18,972 bases of DNA from assembly GCA_913046805.1 (NCBI GenBank), contig CAJWTA010000015.1, forward strand, positions 1 through 18,972, in the 5' to 3' direction. Source of the stretch: an uncultured Fidelibacterota bacterium (GTDB lineage Bacteria; Marinisomatota; Marinisomatia; Marinisomatales; TCS55). A program made the translations under genes and the position numbers. The notes beneath the pieces were generated by a model. That model was given only the letters and a program-made list of their open reading frames with translations. It was not told where the DNA came from and did not search any database. Of the stretch, positions 15,859 to 18,972 are shown one piece after another (within the stretch, counting starts at the first letter, position 1; the number at the start of each line of letters is the position of its first letter).

Positions 15859-17042
15859 TTTTCAAGCACAAGTGAATTTTTAATTGTAGCAAGATTAGTA
15901 CGCTTAGCAGCAAGCATAGAGGAAGTAACAACCATTGAAAATGATATTAGTAATATTAATAAGATATCTTTAAAGTATATTAACATTGGTAAGTTTGATG
16001 TAAAATAAATATCGCTTGGTAGTTTTATTATTCCGAATACATTTTGCGTTGCAACAAAAGCTAAGCCAATTAATAAGCCTATTAAAATCCCAATTGATCC
16101 TGTATAGAATCCTTGTTTAATAATGATATTTCGAATCGTTTTTTTGGTTGCACCAAGCGTAGAAAGTATTCCGTACTGCTTTATTCTTTGAATTGTCGTT
16201 AACATTAATGTTGTAGAAAGATTGAAGCAACCTACCAATACAATTAGACTTAAAACCACTAATGATCCCAAGCGCTCTAGCTTCATTGCACTAAATAGAT
16301 TGCTATGTAATTCCTTCCAAGTTTCTAACTTACTGTTTGGGGAATAAGCTAAAATGTCACTTTGTAGCTTGTTCAAACTATGGCCATCTTGCAACCTGAT
16401 ATCAATACCATCGTAAAATTTCTTTCTGAGAAAAAGGTTGTTACCGGTCTCTTGATCAATAAACGCGATTCTATCATTAAAGTCTAAAACCTGTACATTG
16501 AAAATTGCTCCAACAATTACTTTTATTTGCCTCGGCATTCCTAAAATTGAATTCTGGTCTAAAGGACTCATGATCCCAACTTCATCACCGACCCTTAAAT
16601 TCATTCTGCTAGCAGTGGTTTTTCCTAGAACAATCATGGGTTGATCGTATTTACCAATCGATTCAATGTTTAAATCATAAAACTTGTCTATCTTTTTTAA
16701 ATCTATCGACTTGAATTTAATCATTCTTGTAGATTTGTCATTTGTTAGTATAAGCCCAACCCGCTCCTTATAGGCAACATGTTCATAAATACTATTTATA
16801 TTATCAATGTAGCCAATATCATCATAGATTTTGAAATTTCCTCGAAGTTTGACATCGCCCTCAAAACCAATTATCCTATCAATTATTTTACTTTCAAATC
16901 CGTTTAAAACAGAGACAGACAAAATCATAGCCATTGTCCCAACAGCAATCCCTACCACAGCAATTATGCCAGTTATCCTGGTTGGTCCTGTCTCTTTACT
17001 GCTGAACATAAATTTTTTTGCAATATTCGAAGAAAAGTTCAT
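15855..17042 (-). CDS. Lipoprotein-releasing ABC transporter permease, LolC/LolE family (second copy)
   Basis: The 395-residue inner-membrane permease has the LolC/E layout: one membrane helix near the N-terminus (about 25-48, GIIAVVGIAVGTMAMILSVSVLNGF), a large periplasmic domain (about 50-265), and three C-terminal helices. The cytoplasmic coupling segment RIKQYGILSTLGATKKTIRNIII sits between helices 2 and 3, as in FtsX-like permeases. It is paralogous to the preceding gene (both start with a basic tail, one helix and LNGFE), so the pair probably forms a LolC-LolE heterodimer with LolD. Which is C and which is E cannot be settled by eye. Its ATG overlaps the upstream stop as ATGA, and its own stop overlaps lolD the same way. 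Confidence 0.9.
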   Translation of the reverse strand: MNFSSNIAKKFMFSSKETGPTRITGIIAVVGIAVGTMAMILSVSVLNGFESKIIDRIIGFEGDVKLRGNFKIYDDIGYIDNINSIYEHVAYKERVGLILTNDKSTRMIKFKSIDLKKIDKFYDLNIESIGKYDQPMIVLGKTTASRMNLRVGDEVGIMSPLDQNSILGMPRQIKVIVGAIFNVQVLDFNDRIAFIDQETGNNLFLRKKFYDGIDIRLQDGHSLNKLQSDILAYSPNSKLETWKELHSNLFSAMKLERLGSLVVLSLIVLVGCFNLSTTLMLTTIQRIKQYGILSTLGATKKTIRNIIIKQGFYTGSIGILIGLLIGLAFVATQNVFGIIKLPSDIYFTSNLPMLIYFKDILLILLISFSMVVTSSMLAAKRTNLATIKNSLVLEK

Positions 17043-18235
17043 TCGTATTTCAATGCCTGCGAAGGTAAAATTTTTGATGATCTTACTGCTGTGGAAAATG
17101 ATACAAGCGAAGTAACAAGTAACGTTATAATTGATATAATCAAAATTTGTAAGAAATTTATATCAATTGGAATAAAGTTCATGAAGTAAATATCTTCCGG
17201 AACACCAATGATTTTAAAATTATTTTGAAGTACTGCTAATAGAATAGAAATCAATGAACCCAGTATTGTTCCTAAAAAACCGATGATTAACCCTTTTATA
17301 AAAAAAATGTTTTTTATCTGCGATATGGGCATTCCTATAGCTGACAGTAATCCAATTTGCTTCGTTTTATCTACAACGATCATTGATAGCGATGAGACAA
17401 TATTAATTATAGCTACAAGTGTTATCAGGCTAAAAATAAATAAGATTGGCCAGCGCTGAATATTGAGCCACTTATAAAGTGCCCTATTTTTTTCTTTCCA
17501 GGTTATTGACATTAATGGGTAAGAAATATCTGAACTTATTTTATTATTAATCTTGCTATAATTATCAATATCATCTAATCTTAAAACATAACCCGATATT
17601 TTTTCACTTAAATTAAACAGAGATTGGGAATCTTCTATTTTTATAAAGATTGAGGACTTATCATACTCTGTCATCCCAGAATGAAAAACACCTTCAACTT
17701 TAAATTGCATTAAGCTTTTTTTATTAAGGTAAAGTGATGATAGGTCAAAAAGAGTTATTTTATCATTTAATTCAATGCTCAGCATATCTGCTAAAGGCTT
17801 GCCAATGATTACTCCCCTATCTGAAATGGTTGACGATCCATCAATTACCATTTTTTCAATAAATTTCAGATCATCTGCATACAAGCCTTCAACAAAAACG
17901 CCTTCAGCGAGTTGTCCTTTTCTTAAAAGTGCTGCGTTTTGTGTAAATTGACTAATTGAAACATCATTCATCAAAGTGGATATTTTTTTTTCAAGTTCAT
18001 ACTCAGAAGGGTCAAAGGATTCGTTCAAAAAATGCTTTACTCTAATATGGCCATCAACGTCTGTAATTTTCTCAGAAATAACCCTCTCAAAACCATTTAG
18101 TATAAATAGAGTTATTAATATCGCACATATTCCGATCGACAATCCAATTACAGATAAAGTACTCGCAGTTTTGACAAATCCACTTCTTGAGTCAGACCTA
18201 ATGTGCTTTAGAGCTAGAGAAAGACTTAGTTTCAA
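17039..18235 (-). CDS. Lipoprotein-releasing ABC transporter permease, LolC/LolE family (first copy)
   Basis: The 398-residue permease has an N-terminal helix (about 23-47, TLSVIGLSIGICAILITLFILNGFE), a periplasmic domain (about 50-265), and three C-terminal helices around WPILFIFSLITLVAIINIVSS, GLIIGFLGTILGSLISILLA and ILIISIITLLVTSLV. The coupling helix reads KTKQIGLLSAIGMPISQIKN. It begins with TTG at 18235; no ATG or GTG is available in frame, and the TTG start aligns the first helix with that of the paralogue, so TTG initiation is likely. It starts 11 bases after the lysS stop. It is the first gene of the lolC/E-lolE/C-lolD unit, which moves outer-membrane lipoproteins, such as the TPR lipoprotein of this window, out of the inner membrane. 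Confidence 0.88.
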   Translation of the reverse strand: MKLSLSLALKHIRSDSRSGFVKTASTLSVIGLSIGICAILITLFILNGFERVISEKITDVDGHIRVKHFLNESFDPSEYELEKKISTLMNDVSISQFTQNAALLRKGQLAEGVFVEGLYADDLKFIEKMVIDGSSTISDRGVIIGKPLADMLSIELNDKITLFDLSSLYLNKKSLMQFKVEGVFHSGMTEYDKSSIFIKIEDSQSLFNLSEKISGYVLRLDDIDNYSKINNKISSDISYPLMSITWKEKNRALYKWLNIQRWPILFIFSLITLVAIINIVSSLSMIVVDKTKQIGLLSAIGMPISQIKNIFFIKGLIIGFLGTILGSLISILLAVLQNNFKIIGVPEDIYFMNFIPIDINFLQILIISIITLLVTSLVSFSTAVRSSKILPSQALKYE

Positions 18236-18246
18236 TTTTTTCTGAG

Positions 18247-18972
18247 CTATTCGTTTTTCATTGCAGGAAATAAAATAACATCTTTTATAGATTTATTTTC
18301 TGTTAATAACATTACAAGTCTATCTATGCCTATCCCAACACCACCAGTTGGAGGCATTCCACACTCTACTGCCTGAAGAAAGTTTTCATCTACAGGGTGA
18401 GCTTCCTCGTCACCTTGGATAGCTAGTTTTTGCTGCGATTCAAACCTTTCACGCTGATCAATGGGGTCATTTAGTTCGGTAAATGCATTCGCAAATTCGG
18501 CGCCACCAATAAATAACTCAAATCTCTCAACTAAATTTGAATTTCCATTTCTATGTTTCTTTGCTAAAGGTGAAATAATAGTTGGATAATCAACAACAAA
18601 TGTGGGTTGAATTAATTTTGGTTCAACATATTCGCTCATGATACTATCAAGTAGTTGACTATAAGTCTCCTCTGATTTAATGTCAAAACCTTTTTCCATA
18701 CAAACTTTTAGAAGCTCATCAAACTCTAAACCAGAAACATCCTTATCTAAAACCTCACTTACCAAATCGAAGAACGAAGCTCTTTTGAATTTCTTTGTAA
18801 GATCAATTTCTTCATCATTCCAATTTAAATGCTCTGCGCCAAGCTCTTTTGCTGTTTTCTGAATCATATCTTCAACTAAGTTCATATTATCTTCATAGTC
18901 AGCGTATGCCCAATAGAACTCAAGCATTGTAAACTCTGGGTTATGGTTACGATCCATTCCCTCATTTCTGAA
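18247..18972 (-). CDS. lysS: Lysyl-tRNA synthetase, class II (C-terminal half, cut by window edge)
   Basis: About 241 C-terminal residues are visible. The cytosolic enzyme charges tRNA-Lys with lysine using ATP. The fragment opens with the class II motif 2, FRNEGMDRNHNPEFT, immediately at the window edge, then MLEFYWAYADYEDNM, the family stretch VDYPTIISPLAKKHR, ELNDPIDQRERFESQ, DENFLQAVECGMPPTGG and motif 3 GGVGIGIDRLVMLLT. It ends with IKDVILFPAMKNE, a normal LysRS terminus. The N-terminal anticodon-binding OB domain and motif 1 lie outside. The first in-window ATG (18957) is internal, not the start. Linkage of lysS to lol permease genes is consistent with a shared transcript (11-base gap). 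Confidence 0.95.
   Translation of the reverse strand, partial: FRNEGMDRNHNPEFTMLEFYWAYADYEDNMNLVEDMIQKTAKELGAEHLNWNDEEIDLTKKFKRASFFDLVSEVLDKDVSGLEFDELLKVCMEKGFDIKSEETYSQLLDSIMSEYVEPKLIQPTFVVDYPTIISPLAKKHRNGNSNLVERFELFIGGAEFANAFTELNDPIDQRERFESQQKLAIQGDEEAHPVDENFLQAVECGMPPTGGVGIGIDRLVMLLTENKSIKDVILFPAMKNE

Noticed and set aside
1..18972. tRNA or rRNA genes, CRISPR arrays, insertion sequences, phage genes, attachment sites
   Set aside because: Genes are packed almost end to end and no such repeats, transposase motifs or RNA gene features were seen; composition looks uniform.
18247..18972. EpmA (EF-P lysine ligase), a LysRS-like protein, as identity of the partial synthetase
   Set aside because: The DENFLQAVECGMPPTGG to motif 3 region and ending are those of LysRS, and the fragment precedes lol genes in the manner of lysS; EpmA would be a shorter protein, but the missing N-terminal half prevents a complete check.

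Overview
The window is a compact, AT-rich bacterial chromosome segment (about one third GC by eye). All fourteen recognisable genes lie on the minus strand, so transcription runs from high to low coordinates. Nothing looks mobile, phage-derived or recently acquired. There is no stretch above 300 bases without a gene; the longest gap is about 130 bases, between clpC and dnaK. The content points to a diderm (two-membrane) bacterium: lipoprotein export (LolCDE), an Omp85 barrel protein with a TamB partner, and a lipoprotein. Low GC and the mix of genes fit the Fibrobacterota-Chlorobiota-Bacteroidota superphylum. An uncultured marine lineage such as Marinimicrobia (SAR406) is my best guess, but this is inference and the window holds no rRNA to test it.

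Layout in transcription order. (1) 18972 to 15184: the 3' part of lysS, then two LolC/LolE-family permeases and the LolD ATPase. These three are joined by ATGA stop/start overlaps and form one translationally coupled unit. (2) 15150 to 10637: clpC and dnaK, a protein quality-control block. The 131-base gap between them carries a large imperfect palindrome and a sequence resembling a sigma-54 (-24/-12) promoter. dnaK ends at a perfect bidirectional hairpin terminator. (3) 10532 to 4333: a TamB-like giant protein, a three-POTRA Omp85 protein (TamA-like) and a small TPR lipoprotein, all for the outer membrane. (4) 4326 to 1503: MoxR AAA+ ATPase, DUF58 protein and a BatD-like membrane protein, the core of a MoxR/Bat chaperone-like module. 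(5) 1445 to 1: elongation factor P, then accB and the start of accC, the first steps of fatty acid synthesis.

Together the genes cover envelope building (lipoprotein sorting, barrel and lipid transport, fatty acid synthesis) and proteostasis (ClpC, DnaK, MoxR). Most are conserved housekeeping genes, and I found no clearly novel system. The points most worth a second look are: the start of the BatD-like gene, where a clear signal peptide can only be read from a non-standard ATA codon overlapping the DUF58 stop; the sigma-54-like element before dnaK; and a calcium-loop-like acidic insert just after the loop-6 motif of the Omp85 barrel.
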